NCBI GenBank assembly: GCA_900551105.1
Contig: URUT01000006.1
Coordinates: 1 to 47,203, forward strand
Direction: 5' to 3'
DNA length: 47,203 bases
DNA from: an uncultured Mycoplasmatota bacterium
GTDB taxonomy: Bacteria > Bacillota_I > Bacilli_A > RF39 > UBA660
Shown here: positions 38,368 to 47,193 of the stretch, piece after piece
How the letters are laid out: every line of letters begins with the position of its first letter
Position numbering within the stretch: position 1 is the stretch's first letter
Notes under the pieces: model-generated
What the model was told of the DNA's origin: nothing
Database searches by the model: none
Seen by the model: the letters and a program-made list of their open reading frames with translations, nothing else
Translations under genes and position numbers: made by a program

Positions 38368-39501
38368 ATGAAAAATAAAGAACATTCTTATGTAGATAAA
38401 ATAACAATTACAATACTTATTATACTTTTTATAGTAAGTATTTTTCTGATTGTTAACAACTACATTAATAAGAACAAACTAAGTAAGTATAATGACTATA
38501 AAGCTTTAATTATTAATAGCACGACTAAATATTTAAATGCTCATAAAGACATTAAAGATAAATTAAGTAGTGATTATTTCTACTACACAATTTCTATTAA
38601 AGAGCTAGAAGATGATAATTATTTAGTGGCTAACTTAATTAATCCCAAAACTAAAGAAGAAGCATCTATTGAAACTATCGGTATCTCTTTAGATGAGTAT
38701 AATAATTACGTTATAGATTATCCAAATAATTTTAAAGATGGCTTAAATATTAAAACTCTAATGTATAATATCAGTGACATTAAGTACTCTTTAGAAGATA
38801 TAATTAACACTAATAAATTATGTATTACTAAAGATGGTAAAGTAGAAAAAGATGTTTTAACTACTGATAACATTAAACTAAAAAGTGACTACACATTTAA
38901 CTCAATTGGCATCCATGAAATAACTTATATCTATAATAACGAAGAGTATTCATCAAATATAATTATTGTCGATGATACAGCACCTAAAATAGAAAATATC
39001 TCTTATAATAAAGATAAATATGTAAAAAGTGTAACTTTAAAGGCTAATATTTTAGATGATGACTCAGGTATCGCTTCTTATGCAGTAGATACTAACTGTT
39101 CTTCATTTAAAAATACTAATTTAAATTTAATTGAAGAAGAAATAACCGAAAATGGTACTTATTACATCTGCGTTAAAGACTTATCAAATAATATGAGTAA
39201 AAAAGAAATAATTATTAATAATATTGATAATACTGCACCAAAGGTAAATAATATTTCTTTTGATGAAAAAACTAAAATATTAACCGGTCAAATAACCGAT
39301 AATGAAAGTGGCGTAGTAGCATATCAAATATCTAAAACTACTAGTGCTCCTAGTAACTGGGTAATAATAGAAGAAACAAAAAAATTTGATAAGCTTAGTT
39401 ATCAAATTACCGAAAATGGTACTTACTATGTATGGACTAAAGATAAAGTAGGTAATATTGGTAGAAGTAGCGCTATTAATTTAAATAGTGTTATTGATTA
39501 A
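38368..39501 (+). CDS. Membrane-anchored surface protein with Ig-like repeats
   Basis: The protein has 377 residues with an N-terminal signal-anchor helix (about 10-32) and an extracellular part. Three Ig-like/Big-type modules can be seen. One runs to DDTAPKI; the next two carry the repeated pattern SGIASYAVD ... ENGTYYICVKDLSNN and SGVVAYQIS ... ENGTYYVWTKDKVGN. No LPXTG signal is present. SD AGGTGAAAT before ATG 38368. It lies directly downstream of the DGR-type target and may be cotranscribed. The last 11 bp overlap the convergent clpP gene. Confidence 0.78.
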   Translation: MKNKEHSYVDKITITILIILFIVSIFLIVNNYINKNKLSKYNDYKALIINSTTKYLNAHKDIKDKLSSDYFYYTISIKELEDDNYLVANLINPKTKEEASIETIGISLDEYNNYVIDYPNNFKDGLNIKTLMYNISDIKYSLEDIINTNKLCITKDGKVEKDVLTTDNIKLKSDYTFNSIGIHEITYIYNNEEYSSNIIIVDDTAPKIENISYNKDKYVKSVTLKANILDDDSGIASYAVDTNCSSFKNTNLNLIEEEITENGTYYICVKDLSNNMSKKEIIINNIDNTAPKVNNISFDEKTKILTGQITDNESGVVAYQISKTTSAPSNWVIIEETKKFDKLSYQITENGTYYVWTKDKVGNIGRSSAINLNSVID

Positions 39502-40066
39502 GTATCTTATCAATTATTCCATAGCTAAGTGCTTCCTTAGCATCTAGATAATGATCTCTTTCTGTATCATTATCTATTTTTTTGATATTTTTACCAGTTA
39601 ACTTAGAAAGTATTCCATTAAGTTTACTTTTCATCTTTAATATTCTCTCTGCCTGAATTTTAATATCAGTTGCTTGCCCTTGAGTGCCACCTAAAACTTG
39701 ATGTATCATCACCTCAGAATTTGGTAAAGCCATTCTTTTGCCTTTTTCACCAGCTGCTAAAATAATTGCTGCCATACTAGCACATAACCCAGTAGCAACA
39801 GTTGCTACATTACTTTTTACATAATTCATCGTATCATAAATAGCAAGCCCATTAGTAACCTCACCACCTGGAGAATTAATATAAATAAATATATCATCAT
39901 GACTTAAAGAATCTAAATATAAAAGTTCAGAAACCACTAAATTAGCTAAATCACTGTTAATCTCGCCACTTAAAAAAATAATCCTATTTGCAAGTAGCTT
40001 TGTATAAATGTCATATATCTTATCACCACTAATATTTCTATCAATTATATTGGGTATTAGAACCAT
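39491..40066 (-). CDS. clpP: ATP-dependent Clp protease proteolytic subunit ClpP
   Basis: ClpP is a serine protease that forms the barrel fed by Clp ATPases. The 191-residue product has the catalytic triad Ser97 (GLCASMAA), His122 (VMIHQV) and Asp171 (DTERDH), with YINSPGGEV as the family signature. Start choice: ATG at 40066 (first base, minus strand), because AGGTG lies just upstream; the longer GTG start at 40075 is part of that SD. No CIRCE or CtsR box is evident. The gene converges with 38368-39501 and overlaps it by 11 bp. Confidence 0.95.
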   Translation of the reverse strand: MVLIPNIIDRNISGDKIYDIYTKLLANRIIFLSGEINSDLANLVVSELLYLDSLSHDDIFIYINSPGGEVTNGLAIYDTMNYVKSNVATVATGLCASMAAIILAAGEKGKRMALPNSEVMIHQVLGGTQGQATDIKIQAERILKMKSKLNGILSKLTGKNIKKIDNDTERDHYLDAKEALSYGIIDKILNQ

Positions 40067-40180
40067 TTTTTTCACCTAATACTATTTTAAATAAAAAGCC
40101 TCAAAATTATACATAAAAAAGAGTTTTTTTTTTCGCCATAATTTGATATACTTAACTATAGAATAAAGGGAAGTGTTAAC

Positions 40181-41641
40181 ATGCTACTAGATAGATATGT
40201 TCAAAAAAAATATCAAGCAGGTTTAAAGTTTGTTTTATACGTAGCTGTAAAAAAACTCTATAACTGTGATATCCATTATCTAAACTCAATAGATAAAGGT
40301 TTGTACTGTCATGTTATGACTGAAAAAAATTTAAGCGAAGAAGATATAACCAATCTCAAAAATACCATGCAAACTATCATCAGTGAAAATCATAAGATTT
40401 CTAAAAAAGTCGTTACTAAAGAAGATGCTTATAATTATTACATCAAAAAGAACTTCTTAGAAAAAGCTGGTAACGTTCAAAATCTAAACGGTAAAACTGT
40501 AACTATGTATGAACTTCTTGGCTACTATAACTATTTCATGTGTGATATGCCAGCATCAACAGGTGAACTAAAAACCTTTGATCTAAACTATCTAGAAAAC
40601 AACAATCTCGTACTAACATTTCCTATAAATGACGATTATGTTGTACCAAAATATGTACATCAAGAACTAATTATTAAAAGTTTTTCTGAATATCGCTCGT
40701 GGCTTAGAAGTCAAAATATAATTTATGCTGCCGATTTAAATAAAGCTATTTCCAATAGTATGATTAAAACATTAATTAAAAGAAACGATATTGTCATGGA
40801 CGATCAAATCTGTGAAGCTGCTAAAACCATCAAAAGAGAACAGAAAAAGGTTATCTTACTAGGCGGCCCCTCATCAAGTGGTAAAACAACAACAACTAGA
40901 AAACTATCGCTATATTTAAGCTCTCTAGGCTTAAATCCAATATACTTAAGTTTAGATGACTACTTTGTAGAAAGAGAAGATACTCCTAAAGATGAACAAG
41001 GTAACAAAGACTATGAATGTCTAGAAGCCATCGACCTAAATCTTTTTAACACTCAGCTAAACGACTTACTAGCAGGTAAAACAGTCTGCATTCCAACATT
41101 TAATTTCTTTACCGGTCATAAAGAATACAAAGATAAAAATATTACGATGAAAGAAAATGACATTTTACTTATTGAAGGCTTACACTGTTTAAATGAAAAT
41201 CTAACTGCCCACATTCCAAGTAAAGACAAAATGAAAATCTACTTAAGTCCGTTTATTCCACTAAATATAGATAGACATAATCACTTATCAACCGTTGACA
41301 TTAGATTAATCAGAAGAATTGTAAGAGATAATTTAACAAGAGGATATGATGTAGTTCACACCTTAAAAACTTGGGAAAGCGTAAGAGCAGGGGAAACAAA
41401 ATATATCTTCCCATTTACACCCCAAGCAGACATGATAATTAATACTGCCTACATCTATGAAATGGGCGTCTTAAAAGTATATGTAGAACCACTTCTATAC
41501 AGTGTTCCCATAGATTCAAAATACTATAAAGAAGCAAGAAGACTAATTAATGAATTACAAATGTTCTTCCCAATTCCAAGTGAATATGTAACTGATACTA
41601 ATGTCTTAAGAGAATTTATTGGTGGAAGCTATTTTGAGTGA
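40181..41641 (+). CDS. Uridine-kinase-like nucleoside kinase (PRK/URK family)
   Basis: The 486-residue protein has a C-terminal phosphoribulokinase/uridine kinase domain: Walker A GGPSSSGKTTTT at about residues 228-239, SLDDYFVEREDTP, DILLIEGLHCLN and DIRLIRRIVRDNLTRG. The N-terminal 200 residues match the threonyl-tRNA-synthetase-like second-additional domain usual in this family. The N-terminal TGS domain of longer members is missing. It probably phosphorylates uridine/cytidine or another nucleoside. SD AAAGGGAAG before ATG 40181. Confidence 0.85.
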   Translation: MLLDRYVQKKYQAGLKFVLYVAVKKLYNCDIHYLNSIDKGLYCHVMTEKNLSEEDITNLKNTMQTIISENHKISKKVVTKEDAYNYYIKKNFLEKAGNVQNLNGKTVTMYELLGYYNYFMCDMPASTGELKTFDLNYLENNNLVLTFPINDDYVVPKYVHQELIIKSFSEYRSWLRSQNIIYAADLNKAISNSMIKTLIKRNDIVMDDQICEAAKTIKREQKKVILLGGPSSSGKTTTTRKLSLYLSSLGLNPIYLSLDDYFVEREDTPKDEQGNKDYECLEAIDLNLFNTQLNDLLAGKTVCIPTFNFFTGHKEYKDKNITMKENDILLIEGLHCLNENLTAHIPSKDKMKIYLSPFIPLNIDRHNHLSTVDIRLIRRIVRDNLTRGYDVVHTLKTWESVRAGETKYIFPFTPQADMIINTAYIYEMGVLKVYVEPLLYSVPIDSKYYKEARRLINELQMFFPIPSEYVTDTNVLREFIGGSYFE

Positions 41642-41654
41642 AAGTAGGTAAACA

Positions 41655-42396
41655 ATGAAAAAGAATATAGCAAAGATTGCTCTAGCAGTTCTAGCTCTAA
41701 TTCCAATTTCGGTAAAAGCCCAAATAACTCTAACAGATGATTTATTAGAAAAACAAGTAAATAAATTATATGAAACTTTAAAAAATGGAACTACTACTGA
41801 AAATACATCTGTTAAAGGCGAAATTAAATTAGATAAAACAAATAAAACTTTAGAGGTGACTAGTGATGGACAAACTGAAAAAGCTTATTATAAAATTAAT
41901 GATGATAATACCTGATGATGCCGATGGCTCAGAAAGTGAAGGAATACTAGTTATTAAAGAAAGTGAATTTGGACAGTATGCTCTAGAGGTAGTAAAAAAT
42001 CAATACGGAGACTTATCTACTCCTAAAGTTATCAGTGATAATAAAGAAAATATGATAAATTCTTACTCATATAAAATCAGTAATGATATAAGTAAAATAC
42101 CTGGCCTTACTCAAAATGAAGACGAGTATTATATCATAGGCGAGATAACAGTTAATCCTAATGCTAACTTTTCCAAGATTGACGGTTATGCAAGTTCTTT
42201 AGGTGGAGACTCAACTAATGATAATAATGACGTTAAAAATGATAATAAAACAGAAGAAATTAATAGTACAAACAACGAAGAAAAAAATCCTAAAACAGGT
42301 ATTGAAAATAACTACTTAATTTTAGGAATATCACTAATTATAGGTGTATTTACATTTGCAGTAATTAAACAAAGACAAATATTTAGAGAAATATAG
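41655..42396 (+). pseudogene. Frameshifted LPXTG-type surface protein gene
   Basis: Frame 1 (41655-41915) encodes a signal peptide (MKKNIAKIALAVLALIPISV) and about 60 more residues, ending KINDDNT. Another frame continues from about 41903 as PDDADGSESEGILVIKESEF and ends at 42396 with a sorting-like NPKTG motif, one TM helix and basic residues. A single +1 shift near 41905-41910 (gataataCCTGAT) would join them into about 246 residues. Either the gene is broken, the base count is wrong, or a shift is programmed. An ATG at 41863 in the second frame is unlikely as a real start because it overlaps frame 1 and lacks a signal peptide. It lies 14 bp after the kinase gene. Confidence 0.7.
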
Positions 42397-42409
42397 AAAG
42401 GATATAGAT

Positions 42410-43417
42410 ATGAAAAAAATAGTAATTAATGGTTTTGGTCGTATTGGTCGCTTAGCTTTTAGAGAATTAATTGGAAGCAAGGAATATGTTGTAGTGGGAG
42501 TAAATGGTCATGGTACAAGTGAAGAAATGGCTTACTTACTAAAATATGATTCAGCCCAAGGTGGCTTTGAAGAAGATAGTATTGGTTTTACTGAAGAAGG
42601 AATTATATTTGAGGATAGATTAATTAAAACATTTAAATATGATGATCCAGAAATGTGCCCGTGGAAAGAATTAGAAGTAGACTGTGTATTAGAATGTACT
42701 GGTAAATTCACTAAATTAGAAGATGCTATGAAACATATTAAAGCAGGTGCTAAACACGTTGTAATCTCGGCTCCAGGAAAAGGCGATATGAAAACTGTTG
42801 TCTTTGGTGTAAACGATAATACTTTAACGGGTAAAGAAGAGGTAATAAGTGCCGCATCATGTACAACTAACTGCCTAACTCCTGTACTTAGAATAATAGA
42901 GCATTACTTTGGTATTGCATCAGGTTATATGACAACCATCCATGCCTTAACAAATGATCAAAATATTTTAGATGGCCCACATAAAAAGGGTATTTCATCA
43001 AGAAGAGGTAGAGCCGCTGTTAATAATATTATTCCTACCTCAACCGGTGCAGCATCAGCAGTTGGAAAGGTTATTCCATCTCTTGAAGGCAAACTAGATG
43101 GTGTGGCTTTTAGAGTTCCTGTTGTTGACGGTTCATGTGTAGATTTAACCCTAAACTTAAATAAAGAGGTATCTATTGAAACATTAAATGCGGCATTTAA
43201 AGCAAACGCCAATGTGATTTTAAAATATACAGAAGATCCAGTAGTATCAAGTGACATCATTGGTAATAGATGCGGAGCACTAGTTGATGGGTCAGCTACT
43301 AAAGTATTAGATTGTGACAATCACGTAGTAAAAGTAGTAGCTTGGTATGATAATGAACTAGGCTATACATGCCAAATGTTAAGAACTATGATTAAACTAC
43401 TAAAATTAGATAATTAA
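42410..43417 (+). CDS. gap: Glyceraldehyde-3-phosphate dehydrogenase
   Basis: GAPDH oxidises glyceraldehyde-3-phosphate to 1,3-bisphosphoglycerate in glycolysis with NAD+. The 335-residue protein has the nucleotide-binding start INGFGRIGRLAFREL, the catalytic SAASCTTNCLTPV with the active Cys, TTIHALTNDQN, and WYDNELGYTCQM near the C-terminus. SD AAAGGAT before ATG 42410, and a terminator follows directly. It is a normal-length housekeeping enzyme. Confidence 0.97.
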   Translation: MKKIVINGFGRIGRLAFRELIGSKEYVVVGVNGHGTSEEMAYLLKYDSAQGGFEEDSIGFTEEGIIFEDRLIKTFKYDDPEMCPWKELEVDCVLECTGKFTKLEDAMKHIKAGAKHVVISAPGKGDMKTVVFGVNDNTLTGKEEVISAASCTTNCLTPVLRIIEHYFGIASGYMTTIHALTNDQNILDGPHKKGISSRRGRAAVNNIIPTSTGAASAVGKVIPSLEGKLDGVAFRVPVVDGSCVDLTLNLNKEVSIETLNAAFKANANVILKYTEDPVVSSDIIGNRCGALVDGSATKVLDCDNHVVKVVAWYDNELGYTCQMLRTMIKLLKLDN

Positions 43418-43440
43418 GACCCCTAAGGTCTTTTTATTTT
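43416..43440 (+). terminator. Terminator of the gap gene
   Basis: Stem aagacc/ggtctt (43416-43421 and 43427-43432) with a T-rich tail. Confidence 0.8.
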
Positions 43441-43461
43441 AAATAAACAATAAAATGTAAT

Positions 43462-43674
43462 ATGACTAAAATATTATTAGGCTTACTTATAACTAGTTAT
43501 TCATTATCATTTTGGATACTTAATCTAAATCTTTTTACTGTTGGTTTTAATATATTTGAATATCTAGGATATACTTTAACTCACATAGAAACTCTTATTT
43601 TGTTTCCTGGTATATATCTGCTAAAAGACATTATTTTTATGCCTAAAAGCTTCAAAAAAATTAAAAGTCGTTAG
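43462..43674 (+). CDS. Small membrane protein of unknown function
   Basis: This 70-residue protein has two hydrophobic helices (about residues 3-25 and 33-58) and a basic C-terminus (KSFKKIKSR). No family is recognised and no good SD precedes ATG 43462, so the call rests mainly on the membrane-like pattern. Its last codons (KSR-stop) are the beginning of the 33-bp tandem repeats at 43663-43752. The frame continues after stops as KNVK and LTKSR units, so the tail may be formed by the repeat unit. Confidence 0.5.
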   Translation: MTKILLGLLITSYSLSFWILNLNLFTVGFNIFEYLGYTLTHIETLILFPGIYLLKDIIFMPKSFKKIKSR

Positions 43675-43752
43675 AAAAATGTGAAATAATTAACAAAAAG
43701 TCGTTAGAAAAATGTGAAACATTTAGTAAAAAGTCATTCGGATTATGTGAAA
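43663..43752. repeat. Three tandem 33-bp repeats upstream of an AAA/DUF4143 ATPase
   Basis: Copies start at 43663, 43696 and 43729 with an exact 33-bp period. The conserved 24-bp part is AAAAGTCGTTAGAAAAATGT then GAAA in copies 1 and 2; copy 3 is diverged (AAAAGTCATTCGGATTATGT then GAAA). Thirty-three is 11 codons: on the minus strand the units read SHFSNDFLL. The repeats end just before the promoter of the ATPase gene. There are no unique spacers as in CRISPR. Confidence 0.85.
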
Positions 43753-43756
43753 TAAA

Positions 43757-43785
43757 TTGACAATTTGCCGTAATTAAGCTATAAT
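43757..43785 (+). promoter_or_regulatory. Sigma-A promoter of the AAA/DUF4143 gene
   Basis: Perfect TTGACA (43757-43762), a 17-bp spacer and perfect TATAAT (43780-43785), only 15 bp before ATG 43801. The short leader contains GGTGATT as SD. Confidence 0.8.
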
Positions 43786-43800
43786 TAGCATGGTGATTGT

Positions 43801-45111
43801 ATGAAAAGAAAGATATATAATGAACTTTTAGAATGGAAAAATAATAAAGAAAATAAACCATTAATGATTTTAGGAGCAAGACAGGTAGGAAAAACCTACA
43901 TTATTGAAAAGTTTTGTGAAAATGAATACGAGCACTATAAAAAAATAAATCTTTTTGAAAATCAAAATATTATTGATTTATATAAAAGAACAGATATTAA
44001 TTCAGAAGAGAAATATAATTATTTAAAAACAATTATTAATTTTGACTTTGATACGCCTAATTCTATAATATTTATAGATGAAATCCAAGAATCAGAAGCA
44101 CTAATAGCTGAATTAAAATTTTTTTGTGAAAGTCATAATAACGTAAATATCATTTGTGCTGGAAGCCTTCTAGGTGTCAAATTAAATCGTGCCAAATTCT
44201 CATTTCCAGTTGGTAAAGTCAAAATGCTAACATTATATCCGATGGATTTTGAAGAATTCTTAATTGCAAATAACCGTGAAAGCTTATTAGCTGAAATTAA
44301 AAAATCCTATGAAACAAATAAACCTCTAATAGAGCAGTTACACAACCAAGCCCTAGAGTTTTATCGTTATTATTTAATATCAGGTGGAATGCCAGAATCA
44401 GTTAAAAACTTTATTAGTGTTAACTGTGACATCATGAAATATGACTCATCAATTAAAGATGATATCATAAATTCATATATTAAAGATATGAAAAAATATG
44501 TAACGAGCGAAGCAGAAACTATTAAAATAGAAAAGACATACAGATCTGTACCAGCTCAAATAGCAAATGAAAGCAAAAAGTTCCAGTTTAATAAAATTGA
44601 TAAAAATGCAAGGTCTAGAGATTATGTATTACCATTATCTTGGCTAGAAGCAAGTAACTTAATTATCTCATCAAAAAGAATAACTAAACCGTTAATTCCA
44701 TTAAAAGCTTTTGAAGATAACGAAAACTTTAAACTATTCATTAATGACGTTGGCCTATTAAATCACATGCTTGAAATTAAATATAGCGATATAGTACTAG
44801 ATAATATCTCATTATTTAAAGGGGCAATTACAGAAAACTATGTAGCAACTCAGTTAGTAAGTAACAAGATAAGTTTATATTACTGGCTAAGTGATGGAAT
44901 TGCTGAGGTAGATTTCTTACTTTATAACGAAGACGGGATTATCCCAGTAGAGGTAAAAGCAGCAGATAATACTCAATCTAAAAGCTTAAAAACATATATT
45001 GAAAATTATAACCCTAAATATGCAGTACGCATCAGTACCAAAAACTTTGGATATGATGAAAATAGTAAGATTAAATCAGTACCACTTTATGCTACATTTT
45101 TAGTAAAATAG
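43801..45111 (+). CDS. AAA ATPase with C-terminal DUF4143 domain
   Basis: This 436-residue member of the AAA_14/DUF4143 family is only distantly like the one at 25942. Walker A is LGARQVGKTY, Walker B IIFIDEIQESEAL, and the sensor segment is CAGSLLGVKL. The C-terminal domain has FINDVGLLNHML and the nuclease-like EVDFLLYNEDGIIPVEVKA (Asp...Glu-x-Lys). Function unknown. ATG 43801 is preceded by GGTGATT. It has its own strong promoter and lies behind 33-bp tandem repeats. It is separated from aspS by the T-box leader. Confidence 0.87.
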   Translation: MKRKIYNELLEWKNNKENKPLMILGARQVGKTYIIEKFCENEYEHYKKINLFENQNIIDLYKRTDINSEEKYNYLKTIINFDFDTPNSIIFIDEIQESEALIAELKFFCESHNNVNIICAGSLLGVKLNRAKFSFPVGKVKMLTLYPMDFEEFLIANNRESLLAEIKKSYETNKPLIEQLHNQALEFYRYYLISGGMPESVKNFISVNCDIMKYDSSIKDDIINSYIKDMKKYVTSEAETIKIEKTYRSVPAQIANESKKFQFNKIDKNARSRDYVLPLSWLEASNLIISSKRITKPLIPLKAFEDNENFKLFINDVGLLNHMLEIKYSDIVLDNISLFKGAITENYVATQLVSNKISLYYWLSDGIAEVDFLLYNEDGIIPVEVKAADNTQSKSLKTYIENYNPKYAVRISTKNFGYDENSKIKSVPLYATFLVK

Positions 45112-45123
45112 CATAAAAACTAC

Positions 45124-45152
45124 TTGCAATATTTAAAAAAAAGTATTATAAA
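45124..45152 (+). promoter_or_regulatory. Promoter of the aspS T-box leader
   Basis: TTGCAA (45124-45129), a 17-bp spacer and TATAAA (45147-45152), just before the T-box RNA. Confidence 0.55.
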
Positions 45153-45159
45153 TATATTT

Positions 45160-45383
45160 ATAAACGTTGATTGGACAAGGAAGATTAATATTCTATCAAA
45201 GAGAGTTAACACTAGGTGAAAGTTAATATAGAAGTAATCTTTTAGACACCATGAGTGCTTAAAGAATCAAGTAGACTAAGCCGGTTAATGCCGTTATTCA
45301 TAAAGAGAGACTTTTAAAGTAATAAAGGTGGTACCGCGGATTAACAGTGATTCGTCCTTGTTTAGGATTGATCACTGTTTTTT
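45160..45383 (+). promoter_or_regulatory. T-box riboswitch controlling aspS
   Basis: This leader RNA binds uncharged tRNA and switches transcription on. The T-box sequence aaggtggtaccgcgg is perfect (45325-45339). The terminator stem aacagtgat/atcactgtt (45343-45351 and 45371-45379) with a T-run follows. In the 3' side of stem I, GAC (45245-45247) followed by A is the likely specifier codon and fits tRNA-Asp. The downstream gene is aspartyl-tRNA synthetase. Confidence 0.93.
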
Positions 45384-45403
45384 AATTAGAAAGAAGGTAT
45401 AAA

Positions 45404-47146
45404 ATGAAAGGAAATATTTATCGTGAATTATTTGCTGAAGAAGTAACAAGCAAATTAGAAGGTCAAAAAGTTCGTATTGCTGGTTGGATTGAACAAATTC
45501 GTAACCTAGGTGCAAATCTAATGTTTTTACTTATTCGTGATGAAACTGGAACTATCCAAGTAATTAGTAATAAACCAGAAGAATTTAATGATGTAACAAG
45601 AGAAAGCACTATTACCCTAGAAGGAATTGTTAAAAAAAGAACTCCTGACATGGTAAATCCTAACATGAAAACAGGAGACATTGAATTAGAACTAATCTCA
45701 TTTGAAATTCTAGGTAAATGCGCAAGTACATTGCCATTTGAAATTAACCATCCGGAAAATGCGAGTGAAGAAACAAGATTAAAATATCGTTACTTAGACT
45801 TAAGAAACGAAAAACATCATCAAACAGTTCTATTTAGATCTAAAGTAATTGACTACATGAGATCACTTATGAAGGAACTAGGATTTACTGAAATAGCTAC
45901 TCCAATAATAACTACAAGCAGTCCAGAAGGCGCTAGAGACTTTGTTATTCCATCAAGAAACTACAAAGGAAAATTTTACGCACTTCCTCAAGCACCACAA
46001 ATTTATAAACAACTTTTAATGGTAAGTGGCTTTAACAAGTACTTCCAAATTGCGCCATGCTTTAGAGATGAAGACTGCCGTGCAGACCGTACTTTAGAAT
46101 TCTACCAGTTAGACTTAGAAATGAGCTTTGCTACTGAAGAAGATGTTTATAGTGTTGGTGAAAAAATCTTCTATAATGTATTTAAAACCTTTGGAAACAA
46201 AGAAGTATCACCATATCCATTTAGAAGAATATCTTATAAAGAAGCAATGCTAAAATACGGAAGTGATAAACCGGATTTAAGAAACCCATTAATCATTACT
46301 GATGGAAGCATCCTAAGTGAAAGTGAATTTGAACCATTTAAAAATAAATGCATTAGAATTATTAAAGCAAGTAATGTAGACAAATCAAATTCTTGGTTCA
46401 AACAAATAGAAGAATATGTTAAAAGCGTTGGAGCTCACGGTCTATCATACATTAAAGTAAATGAAGACAAAACATTTAAATCATCAGTAGATAAGTATCT
46501 AAATGATAATATTAGAGCAAGCCTAATTAAAGAATACAACTTAGAAGCAAATGATGTATTATTTATTATTGCAGATGAACCTAAAAAGACACCAAAACTA
46601 GCTGGCTTACTACGTACAAAATTAGGTAAAGAACTAGACTTAATAGATGAAAATCGTTTTGAGTTCTGCATTATTAATGACTTTCCAATGTATGAAGAAA
46701 ACGAAGAGACTGGTTCATTAGATTTTGGTCATAATCCATTTAGTATGCCAAAAGGTGGGTTAGAAGCGTTAAACAATGAAGACCCACTAAACATCACCGC
46801 AATTCAGTACGACTTTGTATGTAACGGCTATGAAATGAGTTCAGGTGCTGTTCGTAATCATGATATTGAAATTATGAAAAAAGCCTTTGATATCGTTGGT
46901 TATAATGAAGACGTAATTAAAAATAAATTTAGATCACTTTACACTGCATTCCAATATGGAGCGCCTCCTCATGCAGGTATGGCTCCTGGAATTGATAGAA
47001 TCATTATGCTACTTACCGGTGAAGAAAACCTAAGAGAAGTCCAAATATTCCCACCAAATGTTTCAGGCGTAGATTTATTAATGGGTGGTCCAAACGAATT
47101 AGATGAAAAACAATTAAGAGAACTTCATATTAAAGTAAGAGACTAA
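45404..47146 (+). CDS. aspS: Aspartyl-tRNA synthetase
   Basis: This class II synthetase charges tRNA-Asp. The 580-residue protein has an N-terminal OB-fold anticodon-binding domain (VRIAGWIEQIRNLGANLMFLLIRDETG), motif 2 (QIAPCFRDEDCRADRTLEFYQLD), a bacterial GAD insertion (about 290-410) and motif 3 (GMAPGIDRIIMLLTG). Full length for a bacterial-type AspRS. Whether it also charges tRNA-Asn (non-discriminating) cannot be told here. SD AAGAAGGT before ATG 45404. Regulated by the T-box upstream, terminated at 47156-47193. Confidence 0.97.
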   Translation: MKGNIYRELFAEEVTSKLEGQKVRIAGWIEQIRNLGANLMFLLIRDETGTIQVISNKPEEFNDVTRESTITLEGIVKKRTPDMVNPNMKTGDIELELISFEILGKCASTLPFEINHPENASEETRLKYRYLDLRNEKHHQTVLFRSKVIDYMRSLMKELGFTEIATPIITTSSPEGARDFVIPSRNYKGKFYALPQAPQIYKQLLMVSGFNKYFQIAPCFRDEDCRADRTLEFYQLDLEMSFATEEDVYSVGEKIFYNVFKTFGNKEVSPYPFRRISYKEAMLKYGSDKPDLRNPLIITDGSILSESEFEPFKNKCIRIIKASNVDKSNSWFKQIEEYVKSVGAHGLSYIKVNEDKTFKSSVDKYLNDNIRASLIKEYNLEANDVLFIIADEPKKTPKLAGLLRTKLGKELDLIDENRFEFCIINDFPMYEENEETGSLDFGHNPFSMPKGGLEALNNEDPLNITAIQYDFVCNGYEMSSGAVRNHDIEIMKKAFDIVGYNEDVIKNKFRSLYTAFQYGAPPHAGMAPGIDRIIMLLTGEENLREVQIFPPNVSGVDLLMGGPNELDEKQLRELHIKVRD

Positions 47147-47155
47147 ATTGATATG

Positions 47156-47193
47156 AACCCCGTTTCTTGGACAAAAAAAGAAACGAGGTTTTT
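47156..47193 (+). terminator. Terminator of aspS
   Basis: Stem aaccccgtttctt/aagaaacgaggtt (one mismatch) followed by T residues. Confidence 0.85.

Noticed and set aside
41863..42396. Separate gene starting at ATG 41863
   Set aside because: It overlaps the first frame by 53 bp and its first 14 residues are out of character. The sorting signal needs a signal peptide, which is in the other frame. A frameshifted single gene explains both.
43663..43752. CRISPR array
   Set aside because: Three units of constant 33 bp with no unique spacers and no cas genes nearby; they are tandem repeats.
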